DNA of 64,000 nt from Tubulanus polymorphus (GCF_964204645.1 NC_134026.1:7761450-7825449), one strand, 5' to 3'; counted from the first letter of the stretch, positions 14,711 to 28,145 are shown. Program-made: numbers and translations. Notes: a model not told the origin generated them from the letters alone.

Positions 14711-14984
14711 CTAAAACGTCGAGTGTCGGCGAACATCAAACGATTTATGTAGAGCTGATAAAATCAGTGAATGTAACAGTGTAGGATTCTATATAAGACT
14801 CTATTAGAGAGACACAGAGTCCCGTAACATCTTACAACATCCTACAACCTCCTAGAGGCACATACCATATACCGGCCTAATCAAATACCCCGCACACCGC
14901 CGCCGCTTAAAACTCTGATGAGCGTCAACGGCGGCTCTCATAACGAACATTTTTACCAAGTGAACTTTGATGTGAGTGGAGCTG

Positions 14985-15075
14985 ATCGAGGGAAGAGAGG
15001 GAAAAGGGACAGAGAGGAGAGAGGAGAAAGAAGGAAGAGAGTGAGGGAGAAAGACGGAGAAAGAGGAGAGGGGGA
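14985..15075 (+). repeat. Polypurine GA/GGAG tract
   Basis: About 90 bases are almost entirely A and G on the plus strand, with only isolated pyrimidines. It is one of several such tracts in the window. Confidence 0.7.
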
Positions 15076-15146
15076 GTTTGAAGATTGATCCATTTATCGA
15101 CCTTCTTACTATAGTACTTCCGGTTACGACACGGTTCCGCTGGTAG

Positions 15147-15154
15147 TGACGTCA
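15147..15154. promoter_or_regulatory. Second CRE-type palindrome TGACGTCA
   Basis: A full CREB/ATF consensus, 1.8 kb from the copy at 13,321. No recognised gene lies nearby, so use is unproven. Confidence 0.25.
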
Positions 15155-15284
15155 CGGACACTTACCTCTTTAACGGTGGATAATATTGATTGAAAATCGT
15201 CCATTAACGGCTGACTAGAAATCTGAAATAAATACATACAGCAATAAATCATTGATTCCTTGACACGAAAATAAGCGGCATTTA

Positions 15285-15480
15285 CTGCGGTCGGGCCAGC
15301 ACAACTTCCCTATTCGTAGTCACACAGTCCGGGCCCCAACAACTCCCTCGCCCGTAATCCCTCAGCCCGGGCCACCACAACAACTCCCCTGCCGGTAGTC
15401 CAATAGCCCGGGCCACAACGACACCCTGCCCGTAGTCCCACAACCTGGGCCACAACTCATTTGACCACAGTACCATAGTC
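15285..15480. repeat. Degenerate tandem repeat, units of about 45 bp
   Basis: Four to five imperfect units share the words CCCGGGCCACAAC, AACTCCC and CGTAGTCC. The array is C-rich on the plus strand. Open frames across it are by-products of the repeat and not genes. Confidence 0.65.
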
Positions 15481-16540
15481 CCACAGTTCTTTAGTTAACA
15501 CTTTGATCTGTTTTTATTTTAAATTGAAGGTCTCGATATTAGAGTTTACTTGGAGTATTTCATTGTTCGCGAGTCAAGTGTTTGATGTATTGAGTCAAAC
15601 TTAACTTGGAATTTTATCTAAATAACTTTCAGATTGGGTCCTGATTATGTCGGACCCATGAAGACGTGTTTACGCCGAAGACTTGGTGGATAGCGCGGCC
15701 GGGTCTGGTTCTAGAGAGCGGATCACCGTTTAAAGTGTTCTTCAATAGTTCACAAGTACCGATCACCTTAACTCGCAAACACCCCAGTAATCGTCAGTAC
15801 ATTCTATAATACTGATTATCCGCTATTGCAAATACCCGTCGAGTTATCGTAAACACAATAAACGACAATTGAAGTTAACCAAGCGTCTTTAACGCAATAA
15901 ATACCCCTAGTTAAGCGCGAAAGTTAATCCCTGAGTAAGTTTAGTTCGGTGGTAAGCCAATTGTGGTTAATTTATCGGGTGGACAGATAAACCACTGTTA
16001 TATAGTACACAGCAGACAGCCTGCCCATCACAATATATACTAACTATTAGATTAGCTAATGCTGGCGCCCAGGGGACCAGTGAAAGAAAATGACCAAATT
16101 AGTAGACTGTTTCACGATGCTTGCCGTAAGCGACTGTGCATACACGACGAATTAGACTCAATTCATAGCAATGTGTGGCTCCATATTACTGGTCTGATAC
16201 AAGCCTTTGATGTCTAATTGGTATAACTGCTTGCGACGGCAAAATCTACGAGAAAGAATAAATATTTTCAATGTGGCTTTAAGTCATTGTTTCAGTTGAT
16301 AATTTCTATTTACTGCGCGCCTGCAATCACGCAATCATATATCACTAGATTTCACTCAGAAACAGAGTCCTTTATCTTCCCGACTGAAACTCATACTGTT
16401 AGTTTTGAAATACTTTGACTAATAAAAGACCTTGTAGTTTTAGAATATTTCCCGTAAAATTGATGAACATGTTTGTAGTTCGGTTTGATGTAACTTGGGT
16501 TTAAACATTTAATCAACTAATTTTAACTCTAATTTAACAG

Positions 16541-16830
16541 AGTCCATAGATGTGGAACTGAGTCCAGAGACTGTAAAACTTGGTCCAGAATTGTGGAGCC
16601 GAGTCCAGAACAGTGGAACTGGATCCTGAACAGTGGGACTGAGTGTGGAATAGGGTCGAGCTGTGGAACTGGGTCCTGAACTGTGGAACTGGATCCTGAA
16701 CCGTTGAACTGGGTTCAGAACTGTGGAACTGGATCCAGAACTGTAGAACTGGATACAAGAACTGCGGAACTGTGGAACTGGATACAAGAACTGTGGAACT
16801 GGTTCCAGAACTGTGGAACTGCGTTCTAGT
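16541..16830 (+). repeat. Tandem array of a 20-bp satellite
   Basis: About 14 imperfect copies of a unit close to CTGTGGAACTGGATCCAGAA. The same words occur inverted at 21,462-21,668 and singly near 9,660-9,780, 13,180-13,260, 14,305-14,445, 19,920-20,000 and 37,090-37,190. The unit matches the terminal inverted repeats of the small elements at 20,483 and 21,774, which suggests the satellite grew from an element end. Two frames stay open through the array only because of its periodicity. Confidence 0.85.
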
Positions 16831-19800
16831 TTTGAAGTTCATGATATGAATATTTTAGCCTGAGATACAAAAGTCACATTTTCCAGCGTAATAATAAAAA
16901 CTACGATTGAATAAAATTATCTGAAAATCGATTCATGTTTATTATCAAATGATTCTGATAAATTGAAATGATTATCAAACGGTATATATTTGCGGATAGT
17001 GATCTCATTTAAACCCTGAAGTCATTTTCATCCTGACAATATCGACTTGGAAATATCTGATAGCATCAAAAACAATCTAAAGGTCAAGCACTTCGGGGTA
17101 AATATAGTAAATTCATCTGTCATCATAAAGAATAGCTGAATATTTCATCCCGATCTGAAAACAATGGTTTTATCTCAGACATATCGATCTCATTACGTTT
17201 GATATATCTGAGATATTTTAAGGAGACACTGTTGAATGTGTATGAACCCCAATTCGCGCCCGAGGCGGCAACGGCTGCTATCTATTTCAAATACCGATCA
17301 ACATTCATATTAGATAAATTTTGATTTTGAATTCGTTTTAAATAAAAGAGAAAACGAAGTTTCGGTAACGGTAACCCTCGCTTGCCGCGGGTCATGCGTG
17401 CCACCTCACTAACGATCCATTGACACGAAATAAACGAGGAATCTTTGAAGCAGAAAACTTTGTCACGAAACGACGGAAACATCGATAAGTTTTAAATTAT
17501 AGTCAGTTAAACCTCGGCTTCGATCGGGGCCAAACTCTGCGCGTGGGAAGTTAACGTCAACGTGACATGTGATTCCATCATAAACTTGTCCACACAAAAC
17601 TGCTCACTGTTTCTGCGTGGTTTCTGAAAACGCCCGCGGTATAGAAATAGATCGGTTTTGCCGGCGGGGGTCGCGCGCGGTAGAAGTTTAAATAAGTGTC
17701 CGCATGATAAACAGCGTGAAGTTTCTCCCGTCGCATCGCAGCCACCAATACTGCCGCAAACCCCGATACCGGGGAAAAAACTTCTAAAAACTTTCATCGT
17801 CAAATATCCACGAAACTATTTTCCGCAAGGTTTCATCGTTTTTTTCATTTTTCTCGGCCGAGTGCGCATGTCACCGATCAGTCACCCGTATCATGTACAA
17901 AAGCCGCTAGGACCTCGTAATCTTAAAAAAATCGACTTTTCAATAATTAGGTTTTCGTAGATGGTGAAATTGACCTGACAAAACATCGGGCAAAATATTC
18001 AGGACATTTTCGTTGAGAAACTATTTTGTAGTATGAAATGTTGCTGATAGATCTAGAGCACCCATCGCCCCTCCCCGATACCCAAGTATCCCCCCTCTGC
18101 CGGTACTCAGAGCTGAGTAGTGCCTCCCCCTCCCTCCCCGGGCTCAGAGCCGAGTATTGAACAACCCCCGCCTGACTTCAAACATACCCCGCTCTCTCCA
18201 ATATCCACAATCTATCGATTTGACATTAGTTCATAAAAGAAATGAAAGTTTTTTTAATAGATTCGAATATGGGCCGCTTGAGGGCAGCGCGCTGGAGATC
18301 AGGCGCGGAAGGACTCGGACGCCTTTGAAGTTATCTGACGACGCAGCGGGACCAGGTTGTGAGTACCCATAGAGGCCGCGTCGCAACCAATCATTAAAAC
18401 CCTTAGCACCACCGCCGAACATGTTATTTCAAGATTTTCCGCTTGGTTCGCGATGAAGAGCTGTTTGTTTTAATTTAATAGAAATTTAATGCATAAAGAA
18501 TAGCGACGTTTGAGCGTTCTCGGGGTAGCGGGGATCTGAAGCGAAAACTGTGTCAATTCAGTTGAAATAAAACAATTACAGAATCTATTTTACATCTGTG
18601 ACCAGAATCACCGGGGTAAATCCCAACCGAAAACTACCGTTAAAACAGTCAACTGTTTGTGACTATAGTGAACTGATATCAATCTCAGTGTATAAAATCC
18701 CACAGTGTAGAAAAGTTTATTTTCTTACAATTTTGGGGCCACTTCTAAACCTCATCATCAGAGAACCAAGACTGTTAGAAAATAAAATTTTCTTTATATC
18801 TACTATGGGTTTTATTTGTTAGTCAACTATTTCTATGTTAAAGCGAAAGATAGTTTTCATTGTCAGAACTTTATGTTCCTTCATGATCTTCTGCAAAATG
18901 TCGAAAAACTTGCACAGCCACAAATTATTAAGCCTTATGGTTGGTTTGAATTCCTGAGATTTTAGTAAATAATATCTTTTAATGAATCGGCTAAATTTGT
19001 GTAATATAGGCTACAAGTACGTATTTACTCTCAAGTTGTGTAAATTTCGTAGAAAACTTCGAAGATAGAATTGGTTGAATAGGAAGGTAAGAGGAGAGAG
19101 GATAGAGAGGAGGTTAGAGGGAGAGAGGACAGAGAGAGAGGAGAAACGTGGAAACTGTGATTTCTGCGAGATGCCTGAAGGGTTTATAAGGCGGCAGCGG
19201 TGAATATTGGAAGAAAAACGTTGCGCCAATTACCATCAGACCTCGTCAGACGACAACCGTGCCACGAAAAATTACCACGAATTAGTCAAACACGGCCCGC
19301 AACCAAATATTTGCAACCAAGAAAATTGACTTGTGAAAAGCCGACAGGCGATTTTAGGTGGGTTAAATTATGATAGGTTTTAATATTGGTAATCAGTAGA
19401 TGAGGAGATCTGATAGATTTATCCGGAATGGCCCTGAGGTAAAACAGAAAAAAACGCACCGACCTTTTTACTCAGATGTGGTTCCGGTGCGGTGCGCTGT
19501 CTTCAAACATCAAACCACATAAAAAAAACCATCGCCGCAAAAAACGATAGACCGGCAAAACAGAAGAATCACTTCGTGTATGAGAGTCATTTCTGAATTT
19601 TTTGGAATGATATTCGTCTCCAGTCAACTAGGCTGTACCTAGCATTCGAATTTTCGGGGAAAACCCAAAAAGGGCAGGATATATAACAATAATATTTGGA
19701 AACTCGTGGGCACTTTTACAATTTTCTGGGAGGGGCAACTGCCCTTGTTAAATACGACCTCTCTTTATAACGGATGCTCTTTATTTGAAAAAATGAAGTT

Positions 19801-20482
19801 TCTACTTTGTCACTGGCGAACGAAAGAAGGCATCTTTAAAAAAGACACACGATTTAAAATGTGGTTTGTAAATATATTTTTAGGCCAAATAATTACTCTT
19901 ATATATGAACTGCTTTGCTAGAACCGGTTCCACAGTATCTGAATACCATAGATGGCTCGATTCTAATCTTAACTTGGGTCCAGAACTGTGGAACTGGATC
20001 CTGCGATTCAACTCCATTTTCCGGTGGAATATAGTACAGATGTCGATGGGACAAACTGTGTAAAATGCGGTTTTTGTCCATAAGAATCAGGAATGTCGGA
20101 GAACATCTTTCGACAATCAGAATCGAGATTGTCGAAGAGATTTCCTGCGACAATCCAGCGATCCTGTTTCCCAATGGAGGTCATTTGATAATTCATTGCG
20201 TCGATACCCTTCCATTCTTCCCGAAGTTGTGTTCCGAATTAATTTTCTGACCTCTGACACATTTGTTAGAATGAAAATAAAAACGTCTATTCGGAGATAA
20301 ATCGATCAAGGACTACGATCCATAGCCTGAGCCTAGGTGTGCCGTTACCCGAACCCGAACCCTAGCTCAAAGCCTAACCGTATAATAGCATAGACTCAAA
20401 CCTAGACCTCCCGCACGCCAGCAGATCGTGCTAACTACAAAGCTTTGATATAGTTGGTCTGGTCAGTGTGGTTACGATTTAT
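16831..20482. other. Gene-free DNA
   Basis: No gene is supported. An imperfect hairpin lies near 17,171-17,216 (TATCTCAGACATATC against GATATATCTGAGATA). C-rich sequence with two GCTGAGTA/GCCGAGTA-type words spans 18,060-18,160, and a GA tract spans 19,080-19,150. GC-richer stretches at 17,510-17,850 and 18,060-18,420 have open frames, but their translations resemble nothing I know. Confidence 0.5.
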
Positions 20483-20608
20483 CCAGGATCCGGATCCAGT
20501 TCCATAGTGTTGTGAGTTAAAATATTTGACTCAGAGTAAACTCATTTAAAATGAACTAATTTCAACTCAGAGTTAACTCTAACTCACATCTCTGGAACTG
20601 GATCCTGG
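20483..20608. mobile_element. Small inverted-repeat element, copy A
   Basis: Both ends read inward as CCAGGATCC followed by AGTTCCA, then a GTGAGTTA-type word, giving terminal inverted repeats of about 30 bp around an AT-rich core with repeated GAGTTAA words. It has no coding capacity. Its ends match the 20-bp satellite unit. No clear target duplication is visible. Confidence 0.6.
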
Positions 20609-21461
20609 TAACCAGTCGGGTGTGTTAAATCTGTCATATTCATTCCGTTATCAGGCCCTCATTGCCAGGAATAATTCAGAACAAAAAAAATGAATTCGTT
20701 ATATCATGCGTGTAATGAATATAATATTTCATTTTAAATTTAGTTGTATCACATTTCATCAGAGATATAGATATAAGGATGATTAGTTATAAATCTATAC
20801 GTCATCAAATATGGGCTTAAAGTCAGCATTTTTCTACTCTGAAACTAGAATACGATACAAGCGGAAGCGGACGAGGAGCTCGAGGGCAGATAAATAAACT
20901 GCATACTGCTAATCATCAAACCCACACCTGCCACAGTTTGTTCCTAATCGCCATCAATGTTTTGGCCCGCAGCCTCTGTTTTGGGTTCTAGACGAGAGTA
21001 TGAAAAAATCATCGGGATTTATTCTTATTGTTTCAAATGTATTTCGCGCGACTCCCCGCGCCCCTTGCTCCCTGCGCTCCCCTGACCCCTGGCGGGTTCG
21101 GAACGCGCGCGCGTCCTGCAGTATTCGCTAAACGGGTTATGTATCTAGTAATCTCTAACTGTGCCTAATTGTATTAACAGACTGAATGTAATCAGCCTGA
21201 AGACACAAACCCGGTCGTACGCGACTTATTTCCATATTCAGATGTCAAATTTATCCCATCATAATTTCATTAATTGTTTAATTCGCCGAATTAATTCCTG
21301 TTTACCTTCGAGAGACGCACATACAGGGCGTATCAAAACTATAATCAGAGTGACGATGTTACTATGCGACTCGAGCGCTCGACCAAGCCCTAGATTAAAT
21401 CTCAGGTTCAAATTCGAACGCATGATCAAATTACAGAAAGCAAATTGCCCAAAGTCCACGG

Positions 21462-21668
21462 TTCAGGACACAGTTCCACAGTAACCGTTCCCCAGTTCTG
21501 GGCCCAGTTCCACAGTTCAGGACACAGTTCCACATTATACGAATCCATTTCCACAGTTCTAGACCCAGTTCCACAGTATCCGTTACAGTTCACACAGTTC
21601 CACACTATCCGTTCCACAGTTCAGGTGCCGGTTCCACGGTATCCTTTCCACACTTCCGGGCAGTTTCA
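21462..21668 (-). repeat. Second array of the 20-bp satellite, inverted
   Basis: Degenerate tandem copies of CCAGTTCCACAGTTC-type words, the reverse complement of the array at 16,541-16,830. The units are more diverged than in the first array. Confidence 0.75.
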
Positions 21669-21773
21669 TCTGTTGGTTAAGTTTGACTCGTGAGAAAAAA
21701 TTATTTCAGTTCAAATTGTTAGGCCTATAAAGATGTATTTCTTTTCTGTAAAATGAAATAGGTTAACTACACA

Positions 21774-21890
21774 CCTGGGTCCAGTTCCACAGTTCCGAGT
21801 TAAGATTTGACTCTGAGTTAACTTCTTGAAAATTAACTAACTTTAACTCGGAGTTAACTCTAACTCACAACTGTGGAACTGGGCCCTGGG
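21774..21890. mobile_element. Small inverted-repeat element, copy B
   Basis: The ends read inward as CCTGGGTCCAGTTCCACAG and CCAGGGCCCAGTTCCACAG, and the core carries GAGTTAACT words like copy A at 20,483. It is a second member of the same non-autonomous family, 1.3 kb away. Confidence 0.6.
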
Positions 21891-22094
21891 GTCATCATCT
21901 TTTGCAATTATTTTCCTGAAATCAAATAGTCTCAACAAGGTTGGTTTTTCCTTGTTGAAAAGGAATCAATATATTTCTAATCAAAATATCTTGAAAAACA
22001 AATTCTACCCCGTGACCCATCAAAACGCAACAAACCAAACCGTTTTCGAATGTTATCATTTGAAATTGAAACAAATCACGCGAGAATGCGAATA

Positions 22095-22110
22095 GAATCT
22101 CGCGAGATTC
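22095..22110. promoter_or_regulatory. 16-bp CGCG palindrome
   Basis: GAATCTCGCGAGATTC is a perfect 16-bp palindrome. Its core TCTCGCGAGA is the CGCG promoter element known from animal housekeeping promoters and bound by BANP (also linked to ZBTB33). It sits in a CpG-richer stretch, 22,070-22,700. No recognisable exon is next to it. Confidence 0.35.
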
Positions 22111-23404
22111 GGGCCCCAGAGCGGTAAACACTATCTCCGTACGGGAAAACAATAAAGAAGTATTTACAGAAACGATAAAACTTTATAGAAACACACACAC
22201 TTTAGATCCTGTTCAAATGTACCGACAATTACTCGTGTTACAGCGCCCCCTGGGCTTATTTAACAATCACAGCCGGTATAAATCAGTCCCCAGCGCGTCG
22301 CGCATAGTGAACATAATAAAACTGTATTTGCTGTGTAAAGATACCCCCACAGCCAGCCAGCGCTCGCGGGACCCTGCGATATTATTTGCGAATAGAAAAT
22401 TTTAAGAAATGGAAAGTTTTCATGTTGTTCGTGTTGTGTTGTCGTACGATCGCTCGCAGCGCTCCGACAATGAGAACCGTTCGGGAGGAGATTGTTCAAT
22501 TTCAAACGCGAAATAAGAAACCGCGCACCGGCTCAGACCCCCTTCAGGCGGCGCGTCACAGGCTTTTATACATCAGGAAACGCGGAAACTTTTTAAGTTG
22601 TCGAAATGAATTATTTTCATTGTTTCTGCCCGCGATGTTTCTATCATAAAACGGGAATAAATTCAATTCGTATTCGCGCTATGCGTGGGTATAAAGTTTT
22701 GCGGCTAGAAATCGAATCCACGAAATGCTTTTTTATTGCAGGAATTAATGAATCCCAGCAAATAAATCTTTAGAAATATATTCTATCAGATTTGAGCGTA
22801 AGCAACAATATTTCATTTTTTTGGGACTTGAACCTCGGAAGTTATATATTGATATAGAATTTAATCGGGATTCGAACTCAAATGGTTGCAGTAACACTGG
22901 GTTGTTTTTATTCGTTTTGACAGCTGATATCGGATACGATGGGGCATAATTACAACGGACCAAAAAACCGTCACCCTGAAACCGGAAATACCCCCATCTC
23001 GCCGTGTGTCATTGTTTGTAATTTCGGTTGACAAACACCCCGGAAATGCCCATTCTTCCCATCGTGCAACTGGGTATTTTCATTTGATGTGATGGGACCG
23101 GAACTAGACCTCAAATTCTGCAGTGGTGAAAGTGCATAATTTGCGGTTATGATTAAGATATAGAATTTCATCTCCTGATGAAAAGAACCGACGATCGACA
23201 ATGAACCGACACAGTATATGGGTGTGAATCCCGTGTGAGATTCAACTGATAACTATAAGTATGTCCAAGAATACGTACAAAAAAAAAACAACACGATAGA
23301 TACTTTATCAGTTTTAAATTGCTTTATAGTTCGCATTATAGGCCCCTGCTAACAACTTATTTTTAAATTCAGAAAAAAATGTGATTTCTCTCGAAATCTA
23401 CATA

Positions 23405-23793
23405 ATCATTGATGAAACACTCTCCGTTACGATTCCGTTACGAGTCCGTTATACGATTATACAAACTAAGGATAAAATGACTCCAAAATGTTTCCTAGAG
23501 CTATCAACTATTCTATATCATCCGAATAGTCGTCTTTAAGAAAACTTGATTTATTCATAACAAACTTACGATGAAACATAATAAACAATCCAGTGAAAAG
23601 AGACTGATTAGTAACTTTCTCACCAGAAAATTTAGTTTTCCTGAAGATGACGCAGTGGAAATGTTAAATAAACTACTAGCTCAAAGAAAGATATCTTCCA
23701 TACTCTTTTTATTCTTAGTTTGCTGGGATTTCATTATTATCTTACAACAGGGACTCAGAGTGTATCGTCCAATGGTCAAGGAAAACATTTAAT
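23405..23793. mobile_element. Foldback element with long degenerate arms
   Basis: The left arm, about 23,409-23,530, and the right arm, about 23,672-23,790, are inverted copies sharing the order ACACTC, GAGTCC, a TTGTAA-like word, CAAACTAAG and ATAAAA. The 73-residue open frame inside spans arm and spacer and resembles no protein. The element is probably old and non-autonomous. Confidence 0.5.
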
Positions 23794-23887
23794 CCCTGAA
23801 AATGACTATTAGGATATAGTCAAAACGTTGAATAAACTATACTCGAATCTCAAGGAATCATTTCGTGGTTTTCAAGGACTCATGGAT

Positions 23888-24025
23888 TTCATTTTCATTT
23901 TCATTTTCATTAAGTTTATTTTAACTTCACCCGTCGTCCAACGTCCTATTTTACAATATTTTGTACTAATTCCTACTACTTTATATTGTAATTTAATTCG
24001 TAAATAAAACATTATCATTATTGTT
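23888..24025 (-). mobile_element. Truncated 3' end of a non-LTR retrotransposon
   Basis: Read on the minus strand, the segment passes through AT-rich 3' UTR-like sequence to AAAATAAACTT and ends in a short tandem tail of AATGAA-type units. Microsatellite-like tails without poly(A) are typical of the CR1/L2 group. No coding sequence remains, as expected of a severely 5'-truncated copy. Confidence 0.45.
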
Positions 24026-25634
24026 ATCATTATTCTTGTGCAGGGATTTTATATCATTTTTACGACACTGGTTATTGCGAAAGGACGTTTGTTCTTTTGG
24101 TGAACTTTTACCAGGTTTCGAATATATCGATTTTTCCAGCCGTTAACCAGCGTTCCTTTGATACATATATAATTACGTGTCTGTTATAACCCATTGTTAT
24201 ATACGTATTGAATGAAATATATAACTGAGAGCTATTTGAACTTCACCTGAAGTTCGAATCCATATCGCTTAATTACAACTGATCCTATTTCACACAACAC
24301 CAGAAAAACATCAGTCAGAAAGTCAGAAATACATAAGTATTTTATGCCATAATTAAAAGCCTTGTTGGTAACTTAACCCCAGGTTAGACTGCTTTTGAAG
24401 TTCATTTATTCCCGCAAAACAACTTCAATAAAGTATCAAAATACACGATCTCACAGAAAACTATTCTGGCCCAATCAAACATCGACGAATCTAGCAATTT
24501 AAGTCTAATATAACTATAGTTAACGGTTTTTATAGATAAAGATCGGGTTCATGCCCCCGGTTTGGTAATTTAACGAGAATTCGACAAAAATAAAAACCGT
24601 TTTGCCTCGGCAAACGTTCTGATATACTTTAATAATAGAAATTCGTTGATTCCGCGTGTTTTTTTTATGAATTCATCTCGATTAATTTAGGAACTAGATC
24701 GGGTTAAAATGTCAATTTGTTCGGAGAAAATGCACGTAAATGATTCAAAACTGGAGACAAAAAAAAATGAAATACACCGATTAAAGTATATTTAGAAAGT
24801 ATGAATGGACATTAAAACAGAGCAAAACTTGAGCCAATAGTGAATTGCTTTAGCAATAAAGAAAGTACAAAAAATAGTGTTTATAATAATCATAATATGA
24901 TTTATCATAATATCATGTTGCTATTTCATATCGTCATAGATTTTTCGAACCGTCTGAAAAAAAAAATGATTGCGAGATATTTGAACCTGGCGTAATTTTC
25001 ATAGGACAATCCTCTATCAATCACGACTTGGTGGCAATACATCGATATATCATATTTGAGAGATTAATACGTTTCTAGGCCAGGATTAAGAATACCATGC
25101 AGTATATAAAAATACGTACCAAACAATTCATTATTCCAGGAGTTATTCGAATGTATATATTCCGATATTTATAGTCCGCGAGTAGATTTAATTTCAATTG
25201 TAACAGTAGTTGGAGAATGATTAAAAGGTGCTGGTCGGGGAATGGTAAGCTGTTCGATAGCGGACGAACTGATATGACTGAATAATTACTGAAACTCGGG
25301 CTATGTTTGTATATTTAGCGAGGAATGACAAGAAATTCGCCTAAAAACATATTCAAATGGATCTGGTGTGTGTGTGGTATGTGTGATGATGGCGCACATC
25401 TCGCTAGTGTATCAGATCTCTCTGTTCAGTCACTTTAGGCGCATTCATTACATTATAACTCTTCTCTCCAAGACAATAGTCACATTCGCATGCATTTACT
25501 CGGCAAAAATTCAAATTGAATCAGAAAAAAAATGCTTTCAATATTACATATGTTAGTTTAGTACAGAGGAATACAACAATTTCGTTTAGAAAATCATGTA
25601 TGGCTTATTTTAGCTTTCTTTTCTTCTCCCAAGT

Positions 25635-25814
25635 TATAATGATAATGACGATGATATTTTTATCATCAATTAAATTTAGGTAACAGCAATACTTTAAATT
25701 AATTGGCTATTGATGATAGGAGAAGATATAATGATAATGACGATGATATTTTTATCATCAATTAAATTTTGGTAACAGAAACACTTTAAATTAATTGGCT
25801 ATTGATGATAGGAG
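25635..25814. repeat. Two-copy 92-bp tandem duplication with hairpin cores
   Basis: The units at 25,635-25,726 and 25,727-25,814 differ at only a few positions. Each contains GATGATATTTTTATCATC, a self-complementary hairpin, and complementary AATTAAATTT and AAATTAATT words, so each unit is an imperfect foldback. It may be a tandemly duplicated small element. Confidence 0.75.
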
Positions 25815-27470
25815 CCCGAGTTCTAAACGACTGTACAGTAAATAAGGACGTTCAGACACCTATCGAACTGATAAGACGACTGAAATTGCGGGTGTGTCCG
25901 TAAACGTTTGGGTATAATGCCTTTCTTATATGGCTTTATGGGTACTATAAAGAAATGATTCGATTTTGAATTTAAAAAAAACTCTTTATGATCACGGGCA
26001 ATAAATGGAAACTGTCTGAGTGAAGCCCGACGCAGATTCAATCTTTGGACACACACTGTGACAGTTTGTATATACATCAAAACACGATTAACACAACTAC
26101 ATGGTTGGCAAGTAGTTGACTGCGATTGCTTGCGACCTACGCCCGGCTTTAGACAGAAATGATTCAGTGATTCTGTGGAATTCTTACATCTCGCGAGCCT
26201 CATGTCGACTGACTGATTGTACACAGCTTTTGAAATGCAAAAACGTTTCTACCTGAAAGTAAAATTCATGAATTCTCTCAATTCGACTATTTCGATTTCT
26301 AGTTGAGTTCTGCGAGAGTCAGCGTAGCGCAAACGTTTGGGCACAAAGCGATTGAAGATAAAACCTCGAATTCTAGAATTCTTTCTTTCTGGTCTTGTTT
26401 TCGATATTCAGTTCTTTGTCGTCATACGAATGACGGAATGAGGTGTGAACCACTGGGGGTTCAGGGGAGGGAGAGGGGCGTATAGGGAGTGGGGAGGACA
26501 GGCTCAGACTTCATAAGATATCGATGAATATGGAGAGGAAAGCGTCATAGAGTTCTGTAGAAACATCCTCAACATTCGCAGTGTCTCTAATTATCAATAA
26601 TTAATACCAGTAAATTGTGACGATCTGCTGCAAATTACAAGGAAAATTTCACCGTCATCCACTGCCGAACAATAGGCTCCTCACAGCGTGGTGTATCCCT
26701 ACGCCGCACGTTATCAGAACTTATTACATCGTCTGAGCGGATAAAGTCCGCGCGTAGTAATCGTGTATCTGACGAAAAAAGAGCAACGATTGCTTCACAC
26801 CCGCGGAGGAAGACAGGAAAAGCATTGTTCTATTGTGATCGCTGAAAAAAAGAAATTCTGCTCGGTTTCTGCGGCCCCTTGTCTCTTTTCATGAGCGTCA
26901 CATTTTCTACGTATATTCGTGAAAACATTTATGATAAAATTTAGAAATAAATCCATATTCGTCCGAAAAACAACGTTAGAGATTCAAAAATTACTCTTAG
27001 AAAATATAAGTTGATGGATGTTTTATTCCCTCCTCTCGGGGATTCACACCCCCGCCTCCTCCAGCCCGGCACCACCACATACATGATGTTTAACCAGCAA
27101 TTTAATAAATATACATGAGGGAAATCATGGCGTTCCCAGGATTTGAATTATTCTCGATATGAAATTTCGCTAGGTGTTTTACCACTACCAGGCATGGGTG
27201 AGATCATCAAGCAGTGCCCAAAAGATGGACCAGCAAAGCAACCCCTCACCACCGTCCCATTACCACCTCCCCGAGGTTCCATAGCACAGATGGCCGCTAG
27301 AAGGAAAAATCACACCGCGACCTAAAACAGCGTCTGCATCTGCATTCTGTGCTAATCGGATTAATGCGGATTATCAGGGTATCAGGAAGTTATGATAATC
27401 CTCTGAATGGTTTTGCCTATAGGGCTGGCCTACAGTCAGTGACGTATAAACACGGTTTCTATTGCAGTTA

Positions 27471-27497
27471 GCAGCAGCAGCAGCAGCAGCAGCAGCA
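27471..27497 (+). repeat. (GCA)9 trinucleotide repeat
   Basis: Nine uninterrupted GCA units in non-coding sequence. Probably length-polymorphic. Confidence 0.9.
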
Positions 27498-28067
27498 TCA
27501 AATTCCCCTCTCCCATCAGGAACAAATCGTATATATACATTTAACAAAATGATTAAAAAACATATTTTACACAAGTTCTATGCACCTTGAATTTATTCAT
27601 TGTTATTATCTATTTATTGTTCTTATGTATTTTTTGAATTTAAAATCTGTCGCCACCAGACGACTCCATAGACACCGGATCAGCAGCATCAGCGGTACAC
27701 ACGTGAAGAATTAGAGTATAAAACTGTAGAAATCTATAAACATTAAAAGCCGAAACATTTCGAACGTGTCAAGAGATGCAGCCGTCAGTTACGACAGAGC
27801 CTCCAGGTAGGCCTACGACAGGACCAGACCCCGGTTCTCCCGTGCAGTTTGGATGACGTTGAAAATTACGCGCAAGCACTTCTATACATGATATAAACTA
27901 TTCTAATTAATCTACGCAAGTACGTGACATTAATTGAGTGTTATATATCTTTATTTACGACTCTACTCGTGAAATAAACTTCCGCATTGTTGGCGTAGTG
28001 CGCGTGCGTTCACGAGTAATATAATACGATAGGCTTTATAAGCAGACATAATGACATGCTACCAACT

Positions 28068-28140
28068 GGTCCTGTGGCCCAATGGATAAGGCATCTGACT
28101 ACGAATCAGGGGATTCCAGGTTCGAGTCCTGGCAGGATCG
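28068..28140 (+). tRNA. tRNA-Arg (anticodon ACG)
   Basis: The 73-base sequence folds as a complete cloverleaf. The 7-bp acceptor stem pairs GGTCCTG with CAGGATC (one G-T pair) and leaves discriminator G. The anticodon stem pairs TCTGA with TCAGG around the loop CTACGAA, whose middle bases ACG read CGN arginine codons. The T arm is CCAGG-TTCGAGT-CCTGG. The internal Pol III promoter is intact, with A box TGGCCCAATGG and B box GGTTCGAGTCC. There is no intron and CCA is not encoded, as expected for animals. It stands alone, with no second tRNA in the window. Confidence 0.97.
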
Positions 28141-28145
28141 AATGA

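Larger units (their letters stand above)
13321..16540. other. Gene-free DNA with regulatory-type motifs and simple repeats
   Basis: No gene is supported. It contains two CRE palindromes, a TATA-like promoter candidate near 14,674, a GA tract at 14,985-15,075, a degenerate tandem repeat at 15,285-15,480 and scattered 20-bp satellite words (13,180-13,260; 14,305-14,445). Confidence 0.5.
20609..23404. other. Gene-free DNA between small elements
   Basis: Apart from the array, element B and the palindrome listed separately, no gene is supported. A CpG-rich stretch at 21,050-21,130 is followed by TAAT-rich sequence to about 21,310, the look of homeodomain-binding enhancer DNA. A short open frame after 22,422 begins with a hydrophobic run but is unrecognised. 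Confidence 0.45.
24026..28067. other. Gene-free DNA
   Basis: No gene is supported. It holds the 92-bp tandem duplication at 25,635-25,814 and the (GCA)9 run at 27,471. The longest open frame, 133 residues on the minus strand at 25,823-26,224, lacks an ATG start and resembles nothing I know. A G-rich stretch lies at 26,455-26,500. Confidence 0.5.
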